From: Geminicoccus sp.
GTDB lineage: Bacteria; Pseudomonadota; Alphaproteobacteria; UBA7985
Assembly (NCBI GenBank): GCA_002708995.1
Contig: PAPT01000020.1
Coordinates: 1-58,425, forward strand
DNA: 58,425 nucleotides
Reading direction: 5' to 3'
The translations under genes and the position numbers were made by a program. Position 1 is the stretch's first letter. The number at the start of each line of letters is the position of its first letter. Under the pieces are notes generated by a model, which had not been told where the DNA came from, did not search any database, and was given only the letters and a program-made list of their open reading frames with translations. Shown in pieces: positions 34,607 to 42,651 of this stretch.

Positions 34607-35506
34607 ATGGAAGCATCGTGGATCGCGCTGGTGATCGCATCGGCCGGGATCCACCCGGTGCGCGACCTGCTGCTCAAGGGCGGGAGCAGCCCCAACGGCC
34701 GCTATTTCCTCTACGCCCTGTACTGGATTCCGATGACGCTGGTCCACGGGCTGGTGTTCGAGCAGAACCTGAGCCTGCCGCCCGCGTTGTGGCTGTCGGT
34801 GTGCCTGTCGGCACTGGGGCTGGTGCTCTACTATTTCGGTACGTTTCAGGCGCTGCGGGTCAGCGACCTGTCGATCTACTACCCCATCATCCGCTGCTCG
34901 CCGGTGGCGATCCTGCTGTTCTCCTTCGTCGTGCTCGGGGTGCAGTACAGTCTGCTGGTGGTGGTCAGCATCCTGATGATCTTCGTCGGGACGATCATGC
35001 TTCAAAAACCCAAGGGCGGCATTTTCGGCAACCGGCTGGCGCTGCTGGCGGCGGTTCTGGCGATGGTTGGTTCGGCGATTTACACCATCGTCGACGCCCG
35101 CGCGATGCAGTCGGTGCAGCCGGGCGCCTACCTGTTCTACATCTACCTGCTGGTGTCGGCCGGGCTGCTGGTCCTGCTTACCATCGACACCTGCTTTGCA
35201 GGGAAGGCCGGGGGGCCGAAGGACGGCGCCGCACCGCGCACGTTGGTGGGGGAGATCCGGGCATCGCTGTCGTGGCGGGTGCCGGTGGCGGCGGCCACGT
35301 CCTACGCAGCCTATTTGCTTGTGCTGCAGGCCTTCGCCATGGGCGGGGAAACGGCCGCCGTCAGCGCTGTGCGACAGGCATCGATCCCGGTATCGGTGCT
35401 GATGGGGGTCTTCATCCTGCGTGAAAGTGGGCTGAGCCGTCGGTTCCTTTGGGCGATCGTGATCGCCGCTGGGATCGCAGCCATCGGCCTGTTCGGCTGG
35501 GTTTAG
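34607..35506 (+). CDS. EamA/DMT-superfamily exporter
   Basis: The 299-residue product is taken from ATG 34607; a TTG one codon earlier is possible. It has about ten hydrophobic helices in two EamA repeats (PVRDLLLKGGSSPNGRYFLY ... LGLVLYYFGTFQALRVSDLS; then AVSAVRQASIPVSVLMGVFI with RESGLSRR). It is a proton-coupled or facilitative exporter of an unknown metabolite. It lies 53 bp after the DmdA-like gene on the same strand and is probably co-transcribed. Export of a C1 or sulfur intermediate is conceivable but unsupported. Confidence 0.83.
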   Translation: MEASWIALVIASAGIHPVRDLLLKGGSSPNGRYFLYALYWIPMTLVHGLVFEQNLSLPPALWLSVCLSALGLVLYYFGTFQALRVSDLSIYYPIIRCSPVAILLFSFVVLGVQYSLLVVVSILMIFVGTIMLQKPKGGIFGNRLALLAAVLAMVGSAIYTIVDARAMQSVQPGAYLFYIYLLVSAGLLVLLTIDTCFAGKAGGPKDGAAPRTLVGEIRASLSWRVPVAAATSYAAYLLVLQAFAMGGETAAVSAVRQASIPVSVLMGVFILRESGLSRRFLWAIVIAAGIAAIGLFGWV

Positions 35507-35600
35507 CCGCCGGCGTCAGCGTGACAGCGGGTGCGGCGCAGGTCTATGCTGCCGACAGCCGCGACCGATTGAGGCGCGGCCCAGCAGGAAAGCCCAGCGC

Positions 35601-37448
35601 ATGAGCACCGCCCAGCACACCGCCCCAAGCCCCCCGGAGGCCGCCCCCTCCGCGCGCCCCTTTAACACATGGGCCGAGAGCGCCCCGCGTCTGGTCGCCA
35701 TCGCCGCCGGGCGCAGCCCCGCCGACCTGGTTATCCTCGGGGGCAAGGTGGTCAACGTGCAGAGCCGCGAAGTGCTCGACGGCTGGGAAGTTGCGGTTGC
35801 CGCCGGTCGCTTCGCCTACGTCGGCCCCGACGCCGGCCACTGCATCGGCGCGCAGACCGAGGTGATCGACGCCGGTGGGCGCTACGTCATCCCCGGCCTG
35901 TGCGACGGCCACATGCATATCGAAAGCGGCATGCTGACCCCGGCCGAGTTCTGCGCTGCCGTCATCCCCCACGGCACCACCACCATCTTCACCGACCCCC
36001 ACGAGATCGCCAACGTTCTGGGGCTGGAAGGCGTACGGATGATGCACGATGAGGCGCTGTTGCAGCCCATGAACATCTTCACCCAGATGCCGTCCTGCGC
36101 GCCCTCTGCGCCGGGGCTGGAAACCACAGGCTTCGAGATCAGCCCCGAGGACGTGGCCGAGGCCATGGGCTGGCCCGGGATCATCGGGCTGGGTGAGATG
36201 ATGAACTTCCCCGGCGTGATCAACGGCGACCCGCAGATGCTGGCCGAGATGGCCGAGACCATGCGCGCGGGCAAGACCGTCGGTGGGCACTATGCCTCCC
36301 CCGATCTGGGAACGCCGTTCCACGCCTACGCCGCCGGGGGCGCGGCCGACGATCACGAAGGCACGGCCGAAGCCGATGCCATCGCCCGGGTGCGGCAGGG
36401 GATGCGCGCCATGCTTCGGCTCGGGTCGGCCTGGTACGATGTCGAGAGCCAGATCACGGCGATCACGGAAAAGGGGCTGGACCCGCGCAACTTTATCCTG
36501 TGCACCGACGACTGCCACTCCGGCACGCTGGTCAACGACGGCCACATGAACCGGGTGTTGCGGCACGCCATCGACTGCGGCTGCGACCCGCTGGTGGCGC
36601 TGCAGATGGCCACGGTGAACACCGCCACCCACTTCGGGCTGGAGCGGGAACTGGGCAGCATAGCCCCCGGACGCCGCGCCGACATGATCCTGACCAGCGA
36701 CCTGCGCAGCCTGCCCGTCGAAACCGTCTTCGCCCGCGGGATCAGAATCGTCGAAGACGGGGCGCGGCTGGTCGACTGCCCGCACTACCCCTGGCCGCAG
36801 CGGGCGCGCGAGACCGTGCGACTGGGCAAGACGCTGAGCGCACCCGACTTCAGCATCAGTGCGCCGCCCGGGGCCAATGCCGTCCGGGTGCGGGTGATCG
36901 GCGTGGTTGAGAACCAGGCGCCCACCCGGGCGCTGAGCTTCGAACTGCCGGTGACTGAGGGCCGGGTACAGGCCACGGGCGGGGTCTGCCAGATCGCGCT
37001 GGTCGAGCGCCACCGTGCCACCGGCGGGGTCACCAACGGCTTTGTCTCCGGCTTCGGCTATCAGGGCTCCATGGCCATTGCGTCGACCGTCGCCCACGAC
37101 AGCCACCATATGATCGTCGTCGGCACTGACCGGGATATGATGGCGGCGGCGGCGAACCGGCTGGGTGAGGTCGGCGGCGGGGTCACGGTGTGGAAGGACG
37201 GCGCCGAAATCGCGCTGGTCGAGCTGCCTATCGCGGGGCTGATGTCCGACCGGCCTGCGCACGAGGTTGCGGAAAAGGCGCAAGCCATGGTCGATGCCAT
37301 GGCGGCCTGCGGCTGCAGCCTCAACAACGCCTACATGCAGCACTCGCTGCTGGCGCTGGTGGTGATCCCGGAACTGCGGATATCGGATCTGGGAATGGTC
37401 GACGTCACCCGGTTCGAGATCACCGACGTACTCAAAGAAAACGCCTGA
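35601..37448 (+). CDS. ade: Adenine deaminase
   Basis: This 615-residue amidohydrolase of the adenine deaminase type converts adenine to hypoxanthine and ammonia (purine salvage). Motifs: the metal pair CDGHMHIESGMLTP, TIFTDPHEIANVLG, ETTGFEISPEDV, GLGEMMNFPGVI, a metal Asp in ILCTDDCHSGTLVNDGH and a family-specific C-terminal domain beginning near VRVIGVVENQAP. The length is normal for the family. It is preceded by a 94-bp gap after the exporter and is convergent with the DsbA-like gene. Confidence 0.92.
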   Translation: MSTAQHTAPSPPEAAPSARPFNTWAESAPRLVAIAAGRSPADLVILGGKVVNVQSREVLDGWEVAVAAGRFAYVGPDAGHCIGAQTEVIDAGGRYVIPGLCDGHMHIESGMLTPAEFCAAVIPHGTTTIFTDPHEIANVLGLEGVRMMHDEALLQPMNIFTQMPSCAPSAPGLETTGFEISPEDVAEAMGWPGIIGLGEMMNFPGVINGDPQMLAEMAETMRAGKTVGGHYASPDLGTPFHAYAAGGAADDHEGTAEADAIARVRQGMRAMLRLGSAWYDVESQITAITEKGLDPRNFILCTDDCHSGTLVNDGHMNRVLRHAIDCGCDPLVALQMATVNTATHFGLERELGSIAPGRRADMILTSDLRSLPVETVFARGIRIVEDGARLVDCPHYPWPQRARETVRLGKTLSAPDFSISAPPGANAVRVRVIGVVENQAPTRALSFELPVTEGRVQATGGVCQIALVERHRATGGVTNGFVSGFGYQGSMAIASTVAHDSHHMIVVGTDRDMMAAAANRLGEVGGGVTVWKDGAEIALVELPIAGLMSDRPAHEVAEKAQAMVDAMAACGCSLNNAYMQHSLLALVVIPELRISDLGMVDVTRFEITDVLKENA

Positions 37449-37487
37449 ACTCGCCGCAGAAATAGCGGGGGCAGCGGGTAAACTGGC

Positions 37488-38195
37488 TCAGTTCCCGGTG
37501 TCGGCGCCGGTGCTCTCCGGCTGCTTCAGCATGTCAAACAGCTGGGCCATCTGCGCCTGCCCGATGTAACCGGCGAAGGGCAACCCCTGCACGATGAACC
37601 CGGGCGTGGAGCGGATACCCCCCGCCAGCGCGCGTTCGAGGTTACGACGGATGTGCTGACCGATTTCGGGGCGGTTCATGTCGGCGAGGATCTGCTCAGG
37701 GTCGCCCCCCAGCGACGCGACAATGGCCAGCGCCGCCTGGGGCGAATGCACGGTGCGCGCGGTCATCATCGCCTTGTGCACCTCCAGATACAGCCCCTGA
37801 TAGGACGCGGCGAGCGCGATCTGTGCCAGCGGCAGCGACTGCGGGGTCAGGATCGGCAACTCGCGGATTACCAGCCGGATATCGGGGTCGGCGGCGGCCA
37901 GCGCGTCAACTTCAGGGCTCGAGACCTTGCAGAAGCTGCAGTAGTAGTCGAGGAACTCCTCGACCACGATCCGGCCCTCGGGGTTGCGGGCAACAAAGCC
38001 GTCCGGCAGTGCATACGCGGCCGCGGCATCCTCAGTGTCAGCGGGGGCGTCGGGCGAGTCCGAGTCAGACTCAGACTGGGCCCACGCCAGATCCGCAGCC
38101 AGACCGGCACCCAGAACCACCATCAGGGCGATCATCAGGGCGGGCAATTCAGGCACAGCAGGCAATAGCCGGAACGAGTGCAGGCGGTTCAGCAT
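37488..38195 (-). CDS. Periplasmic DsbA-family thioredoxin-fold protein
   Basis: The product has 235 residues from ATG 38195. An N-terminal membrane/signal segment (ALMIALMVVLGAGLAADLAW) and an acidic Ser/Asp linker (QSESDSDSPDAPADTEDA) lead into a DsbA domain. That domain has the redox site YYCSFCKVSS (CSFC) and a cis-Pro region GIRSTPGFIVQGLPFAG. It is probably a thiol oxidase or isomerase of exported proteins, like the DsbA/Com1 group of alphaproteobacteria. Several Cys-containing secreted proteins in this window are plausible clients. Confidence 0.86.
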   Translation of the reverse strand: MLNRLHSFRLLPAVPELPALMIALMVVLGAGLAADLAWAQSESDSDSPDAPADTEDAAAAYALPDGFVARNPEGRIVVEEFLDYYCSFCKVSSPEVDALAAADPDIRLVIRELPILTPQSLPLAQIALAASYQGLYLEVHKAMMTARTVHSPQAALAIVASLGGDPEQILADMNRPEIGQHIRRNLERALAGGIRSTPGFIVQGLPFAGYIGQAQMAQLFDMLKQPESTGADTGN

Positions 38196-38262
38196 GTCAT
38201 GCTTATGCCGCCGCGCCTCCCGCGAAGGCAAGGCCGTCGCTGCCGCAGACACGGGGTCTTGA

Positions 38263-39612
38263 TCAGCCGCCGGCAGCGAGAAACTCGAAGCGCGTGCCGA
38301 GGATTCGTTCTTCTGCCGCGGCGGCGGCCAGATCCGGCACATCCGTCTGCCCCCGGATGTAGTGATCAAAGAAACCGGTGGCATGATGCTGCATGATGTT
38401 GTGCATGCGGGTGCTATCCCAGACCGGGTCGGCGTAGTGCTCGTAGGGCAGCCAACCGTGCTCGGGGTGCTCGGTCAGGGCTTCCGCTGGCGGGCCGATC
38501 GGGGCGGCGGCGTTATGCCGGGCGTTGTCGAAGGTCAGCAGCGCGCGGTCGGTGCCGCTGCAGTCCTTCCAGATCTGGCGGATACCGGCTTCATAGCCGC
38601 TGACGTCGTCTTCGCTGCCGCCTACCACCATCAGCGGGGTGGCGATCCGGGCCAGCCCGGCAGACTCCCATAGGCCCACCTGCCGCCCCCACGGCGCGAT
38701 CGAGATCATCGCAGCGATCCGGGGATCAGGCTCAAGCGCCGGGTCGGGGCTGTCGGCCGCCGTGGTGTAAGTGGTGAGCGCCTCGGCGAAGGCCTCCGGC
38801 ACGTTTGCCAGCGCGGCAGGGGACAGCAGACCCCCCTGTGCTGCCAGCACACCATAGCCGCCCATCGAATAGCCGATGACGCCGACCCGCCCGGTCGTGG
38901 TCCGGCTCAGCACCGGGTGCGAGCAGTCCGCGGCCATCTCTCCCAGCGTGTCGAGGGCGAAGTGCAGATCCACCGGCCGGTGAACCAGCGTGCAGAATAC
39001 CTCGCGCTGGTCGTCGTAGGTCGAGTCCGTGTGATCCAGCGCGGCAACGACGTAGCCCTTGCTCGCGAGGTTCTCGGTCAGATGGGACAGCAGGAAGCGG
39101 TTGCCCGGCCAGCCGTGGGAAATGATGATCAGCGGGAAGCCCGCCCCCCCGTCGGCGACGGGTGCGCCCTCGGCCGACTGCCCCAAAAGCTGAAAGCGCG
39201 TGGTGCCATCGCGGAGCAGGCTGTCCATGGGGCTGGGCTCGACCGGGCCACGGGCGGGGTAGAACAGGCTCAGGGTCATCGGCCGGTCATAGCGAGCCGG
39301 GCCTTGCCCGGTCTCCAGCGCAACGGCATTCACCACGTCCGGGTTGCTCAGCCGCAGGGTTTCGCGGCCGACGGCATAGGGGCCAAAGGGCGCGCGCGCC
39401 GGGGCGTCGGGGCGCATGCCGTCGATACGGTGCGGCAAGGGCGTGGCGGAAGCGGGGGTAGCGGTCACAGGCATGGCTCCGATGGAGAGGGAGAAGGCGA
39501 TAAGGACGGACGCAAGGACGTCCACGACGCGGGTTGCCCGAAGGCGGTGCCGGTCGTTGTAGGCGGCGGCAGTGACAGCGGCAAGCGCTGGCGGCTTCTC
39601 GCACCGGTGCAA
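38263..39612 (-). CDS. Exported alpha/beta hydrolase (PAF-acetylhydrolase/dienelactone-hydrolase-like)
   Basis: The frame allows 449 residues from a TTG at 39612. A GTG at 39525 would start directly at the signal-like segment VLASVLIAFSLSIGAMPVTA and may be the true start. The enzyme domain has IIISHGWPGNRFLLSHLTEN (oxyanion region), the nucleophile elbow GVIGYSMGGYGVL (Ser), VVGGSEDDVSGY (Asp) and a late His. Similar exported enzymes hydrolyse esters of phospholipids or other short acyl esters. The substrate is unknown. It lies 67 bp upstream of the DsbA-like gene on the same strand. Confidence 0.8.
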   Translation of the reverse strand: MHRCEKPPALAAVTAAAYNDRHRLRATRVVDVLASVLIAFSLSIGAMPVTATPASATPLPHRIDGMRPDAPARAPFGPYAVGRETLRLSNPDVVNAVALETGQGPARYDRPMTLSLFYPARGPVEPSPMDSLLRDGTTRFQLLGQSAEGAPVADGGAGFPLIIISHGWPGNRFLLSHLTENLASKGYVVAALDHTDSTYDDQREVFCTLVHRPVDLHFALDTLGEMAADCSHPVLSRTTTGRVGVIGYSMGGYGVLAAQGGLLSPAALANVPEAFAEALTTYTTAADSPDPALEPDPRIAAMISIAPWGRQVGLWESAGLARIATPLMVVGGSEDDVSGYEAGIRQIWKDCSGTDRALLTFDNARHNAAAPIGPPAEALTEHPEHGWLPYEHYADPVWDSTRMHNIMQHHATGFFDHYIRGQTDVPDLAAAAAEERILGTRFEFLAAGG

Positions 39613-39680
39613 GGCCAGCCCGGCACGCGCAGAATTAGTGTATACTCACTAAAACAACGCGACTAACCCGGAGCCTTTCC

Positions 39681-40271
39681 ATGCAAATCACCGCCTTTCT
39701 GTCCATCGGCAGCACCTACACCTTTCTCACCGCCCTGCGCCTGCGCGGGGTGATCGAGCGCGAAGGGCTCGACCTGCGCTTCCGCCCTTTCAGCGTGCGG
39801 GCGATCATGCGCGAGATGAACAACATTCCCTTCCCGCCGGAAAAAGAAGCCAAGGTGCGCTACATGTGGCGCGATATCGAGCGCCGCGCCGGGGGCTATG
39901 GCCTGCCCGCGCCGACCGTGCCCGCGCCCTACCCGCTGCAGGACTTCGACCGCGCCAATCAAGTCGGCGTCATCGCCGAGCAAGAAGGCTGGTACCTCGA
40001 CTATTTCGAAGCAACCTATCGGGCCTGGTTCCTCGATGGGGTCGAGGCCGGCAGCGATGACAACATCCGCCGGGTCTGCGAGCAGCTGGGTAAGTCCTAC
40101 GACGCGGTTTCCGCGGCAGCAGCGGCTCCCGAAGCCGACGCGGCCTACCGCGCCAACACCGACGCGGCCAAGGCGGCGGGCGTGTTCGGCGCGCCGTCTT
40201 TCGTGGTCGGCGACGAGCTGTTCTGGGGCGACGACCGGCTCGAGGACGCCATCGCCTTCAGCCGCGCCTGA
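39681..40271 (+). CDS. 2-hydroxychromene-2-carboxylate isomerase-like (kappa-GST fold)
   Basis: This 196-residue DsbA/kappa-class GST-like protein has SIGSTYTFLTALRL at the start (Ser replacing the redox Cys, as in HCCA isomerases), RFRPFSVRAIMREMNN and the cis-Pro site GVFGAPSFVVGDELFWGDDR. The family isomerises 2-hydroxychromene-2-carboxylate, a glutathione-dependent step in naphthalene-type aromatic breakdown, and close homologues act in other pathways. The FAH hydrolase gene 65 bp downstream supports an aromatic ring-cleavage role. Confidence 0.87.
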   Translation: MQITAFLSIGSTYTFLTALRLRGVIEREGLDLRFRPFSVRAIMREMNNIPFPPEKEAKVRYMWRDIERRAGGYGLPAPTVPAPYPLQDFDRANQVGVIAEQEGWYLDYFEATYRAWFLDGVEAGSDDNIRRVCEQLGKSYDAVSAAAAAPEADAAYRANTDAAKAAGVFGAPSFVVGDELFWGDDRLEDAIAFSRA

Positions 40272-40336
40272 AGCCCAGCAGTCCCGACCCGGAAGGCGTT
40301 GAACACGACGGGGGCGGTGTGCAATACCGCTGAGCC

Positions 40337-41026
40337 ATGAGTTACCTCTTTGCACCGCCACCGCCGCCGACCCTGCCGATTCTCGACAGCGATCAGGTCT
40401 TTCCCATCCGCCGCGCCTTTTGCGTCGGGCGCAACTACGCCGCCCACGCGGCCGAAATGGGCAACGAGGTCGACCGCGAAGCGCCGTTCTATTTCCTTAA
40501 GTCTGCGCACCACGTGCTCTTTGCTGACGGCGGTGAAGTCCCCGTCCCTCCGCGCACGGAAAACTATCAGCACGAGATCGAACTGGTCGCCGCGCTTGAC
40601 AGGGGCGGCACCGGGATCGCGGTCGCGGACGCGCTCGACCACGTGCTGGGCTACGCGGTAGGGCTGGATATGACCCGGCGTGACCTGCAGCAGGATAGCA
40701 AGGACAAGCGCCGCAGCTGGGATACCAGCAAGGATTTCGAGTACAGCGGTCTGTGCTCGGTCCTGTGCCCCCCGGGCAAGGGGGCCCGCCCGGATCAGGG
40801 GGCCATCACCCTGCACGTCAACGGCGCGCTGCGGCAAAGCGGCGACCTCGCCGATCAGGTCTGGTCGCTGGCGGAAATCATCGCCGATCTGTCGACGCTG
40901 TATCAGCTCGAGGCCGGTGACGTGATCTTTACCGGCACCCCGTCCGGGGTCGGGCCGGTGGTCGCTGGCGACGCGCTGCTCGGTGCCATCGAGGGCATCG
41001 GCACCCTCAACGTGCAACTTCGTTAG
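40337..41026 (+). CDS. FAH-family hydrolase (fumarylpyruvate hydrolase-like)
   Basis: This 229-residue protein has the FAH fold: FCVGRNYAAHAAEMGNEV, PFYFLKSAHHVLFADGG, the metal-binding HEIELVAALDRG with acidic ligands, GYAVGLDMTRRDLQ and GDVIFTGTPSGVGPV. The family hydrolyses C-C bonds of acylpyruvates, and this subgroup includes fumarylpyruvate hydrolase of the gentisate route (products fumarate and pyruvate). Together with the upstream isomerase it suggests lower aromatic degradation, although no ring-cleaving dioxygenase is in the window. Confidence 0.88.
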   Translation: MSYLFAPPPPPTLPILDSDQVFPIRRAFCVGRNYAAHAAEMGNEVDREAPFYFLKSAHHVLFADGGEVPVPPRTENYQHEIELVAALDRGGTGIAVADALDHVLGYAVGLDMTRRDLQQDSKDKRRSWDTSKDFEYSGLCSVLCPPGKGARPDQGAITLHVNGALRQSGDLADQVWSLAEIIADLSTLYQLEAGDVIFTGTPSGVGPVVAGDALLGAIEGIGTLNVQLR

Positions 41027-41126
41027 CCACCCCCTGTTCGCGAGAAGGCGGTTGAGATGATCGCCCGAACCGACTAAGCCCAAGGCTCATCCCGAAACGG
41101 TCATTCAATTCGAAAAGCGTGAACCC

Positions 41127-41549
41127 ATGAACATCTACTACAAGACCGCCGCCACCGCTCGGGGTGGTCGCTCCGGCAACACCAGTCTCGATAGCGGTAC
41201 TTTTTCGATCGACACGGTGCTGCCCGGTGCCGGCAAGGAAGGTCTGACGCCCGAAGAGCTGTTCTCGCTAGGTTACGCAGCCTGCTTCGACAACGCCATG
41301 AAGGAAGCCGCAAAGTTCAAGGAAATCGAACTTGGCGACGACTGGCGGACGCAGGTGGCCGTGGGTCTGGGCAACTCGGACGACAACAAGCGGCTGCGCT
41401 TTGATATCGACATCACCGCTTACCTGCCCGGCATGGATCAGGAGACGGCGGACCGCTTGGTGGCCACGACCCACAAGCTTTGCCCGTTTTCCAACTCGAT
41501 GGGCGAAAACATCGATGTCCGCCTGAACGCAAAAACCCGCGCCGACTAG
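41127..41549 (+). CDS. ohr: Organic hydroperoxide resistance protein (Ohr/OsmC)
   Basis: This 140-residue thiol peroxidase of the Ohr subgroup has the two catalytic cysteines in LGYAACFDNAM (near 52) and THKLCPFSNSM (near 117). The N-terminus MNIYYKTAATARGGRSGNTS is typical. It reduces organic hydroperoxides using lipoylated proteins and works as a cytoplasmic dimer. No OhrR regulator gene is adjacent. The ATG at 41127 follows a plain intergenic region of 100 bp. Confidence 0.92.
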   Translation: MNIYYKTAATARGGRSGNTSLDSGTFSIDTVLPGAGKEGLTPEELFSLGYAACFDNAMKEAAKFKEIELGDDWRTQVAVGLGNSDDNKRLRFDIDITAYLPGMDQETADRLVATTHKLCPFSNSMGENIDVRLNAKTRAD

Positions 41550-41585
41550 ATTTCGTCGACGCTGGCTTTCGCAAGGCAGCAAGTC

Positions 41586-41606
41586 CGGGGCCGCGGTCAG
41601 GCCCCG
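41586..41606. terminator. GC-rich hairpin between convergent genes
   Basis: CGGGGCC (41586-41592) and GGCCCCG (41600-41606) form a 7-bp stem with a 7-nt loop. It is placed between ohr and the convergent secreted-protein gene. No clear T-run follows, so this is at most a weak bidirectional terminator. Confidence 0.45.
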
Positions 41607-41615
41607 TGACGGCGC

Positions 41616-42365
41616 TTAGTCCATGGAGAAGTGCTGCTCACAGCTGATCTCGCTGGGCTGGTTGCCGTTGTCGAAACCACAGTGATCGGCTTCAAGGATG
41701 TTGTATTCAGCGCGCTTGGCGTCCAGCAGATCGAAGAACTCTTCCCGCGATACCTTCCGCTCCCGGTAGAAGCTGGCGTAGCTCGGGTTCCCGGCGTACA
41801 GACCCTGCGCCGTGCGGACACGGGTGCCGTTGCCCGGCAGCGAGGTCAGCTGGTTCTGCATCAGGGCGCCGTTCATGCGGACCTGGTACAGCACGGTGTC
41901 GTCACCGAGCAGCCGGGTTTCAGTGTCCAGCTGCATGCCGAACTGCATGTAAGGACCGCTCAGACCACCCGAACAATCGACGGCAGACTGGGCAGCGGAG
42001 AAGATCTTTTCGTTGCCGTTGATGCCACAGGCACCGGCGCCGAGAACGCTGGAGTTGGCTTCGCAGGCTTCGGCGTACTGCGGCGGGGAGAGGAAAACGT
42101 TGCGCTGGGTGATGGCATTGCCCTCAACTTCGAGCGCGATGAAGCCCGCGTAGTGATCGTAGGGGTAGTTCCAGTTCTGGGAGGCAAAGGCGTTACCGTC
42201 GGCACCCATCAGGGTGTATTCGCCCACCCAGTAACCGTGCTCACGTTCCCATGCCGGGAAGCTGCGAAGGTCGAGGTTGGCAAGATCGCAGTCTTCCGCG
42301 ACGGCGGTGGTGGAAAGTGCAGCGAGGGCAATGCCCGCGCCGAGCAAGCTAAGTGGCAGTTTCAT
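41616..42365 (-). CDS. Secreted protein of unknown function (shared-element regulon)
   Basis: This 249-residue exported protein has signal peptide MKLPLSLLGAGIALAALSTT...AVA|EDCD. The mature part is rich in aromatic residues and Asn/Gly (WVGEYTLMGADGN, SQNWNYPYDHYAGFIALEVE) with several Cys (EACEAN, AGACGING, AVDCSGG, ADHCGFD, ISCEQHF), suggesting a disulfide-stabilised beta-sandwich or lipocalin-like binding fold. No family is recognised. Its promoter holds the shared 20-nt element, which links it to the secreted protein at the left end of the window and to the lyase-hydratase fusion. Confidence 0.75.
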   Translation of the reverse strand: MKLPLSLLGAGIALAALSTTAVAEDCDLANLDLRSFPAWEREHGYWVGEYTLMGADGNAFASQNWNYPYDHYAGFIALEVEGNAITQRNVFLSPPQYAEACEANSSVLGAGACGINGNEKIFSAAQSAVDCSGGLSGPYMQFGMQLDTETRLLGDDTVLYQVRMNGALMQNQLTSLPGNGTRVRTAQGLYAGNPSYASFYRERKVSREEFFDLLDAKRAEYNILEADHCGFDNGNQPSEISCEQHFSMD

Positions 42366-42419
42366 GGTCGGTTTCCTTCTAGATATTTCGGATGATGTCC
42401 GGCGAGATCTGATGAGGGG

Positions 42420-42467
42420 AACCTAGTCAGCTGTTACGTTACTGTCCGAAACGCCGTGTTTCCGTTT
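42420..42467 (-). promoter_or_regulatory. Promoter with shared 20-nt activator-like element (copy C)
   Basis: Read on the minus strand, AAACGGAAACACGGCGTTTC (42467-42448) abuts a -35 box CGGACA (42448-42443). A 17-bp spacer leads to a -10 box TAGGTT (42425-42420). The ATG at 42365 lies about 48 nt after the predicted start of transcription. It differs from copy B at two of 20 positions, and the GAAAC...GTTTC inverted repeat is intact. Confidence 0.65.
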
Positions 42468-42651
42468 CTTTCAGTGTATTCGGGATTTATTTCTGAATTC
42501 AGAGCGATTCATCAGCTTTCATGAACAAAAGAGGTATGTCTCATAGAGATAATCACTTTTGGATCGGTGGGGATCATTCCGACGAAGCCGGTCCGAATTG
42601 TGTTACACAGGCAGACAAGCAAAGCAGATTACGTACGAGAGAGTGTGTGTA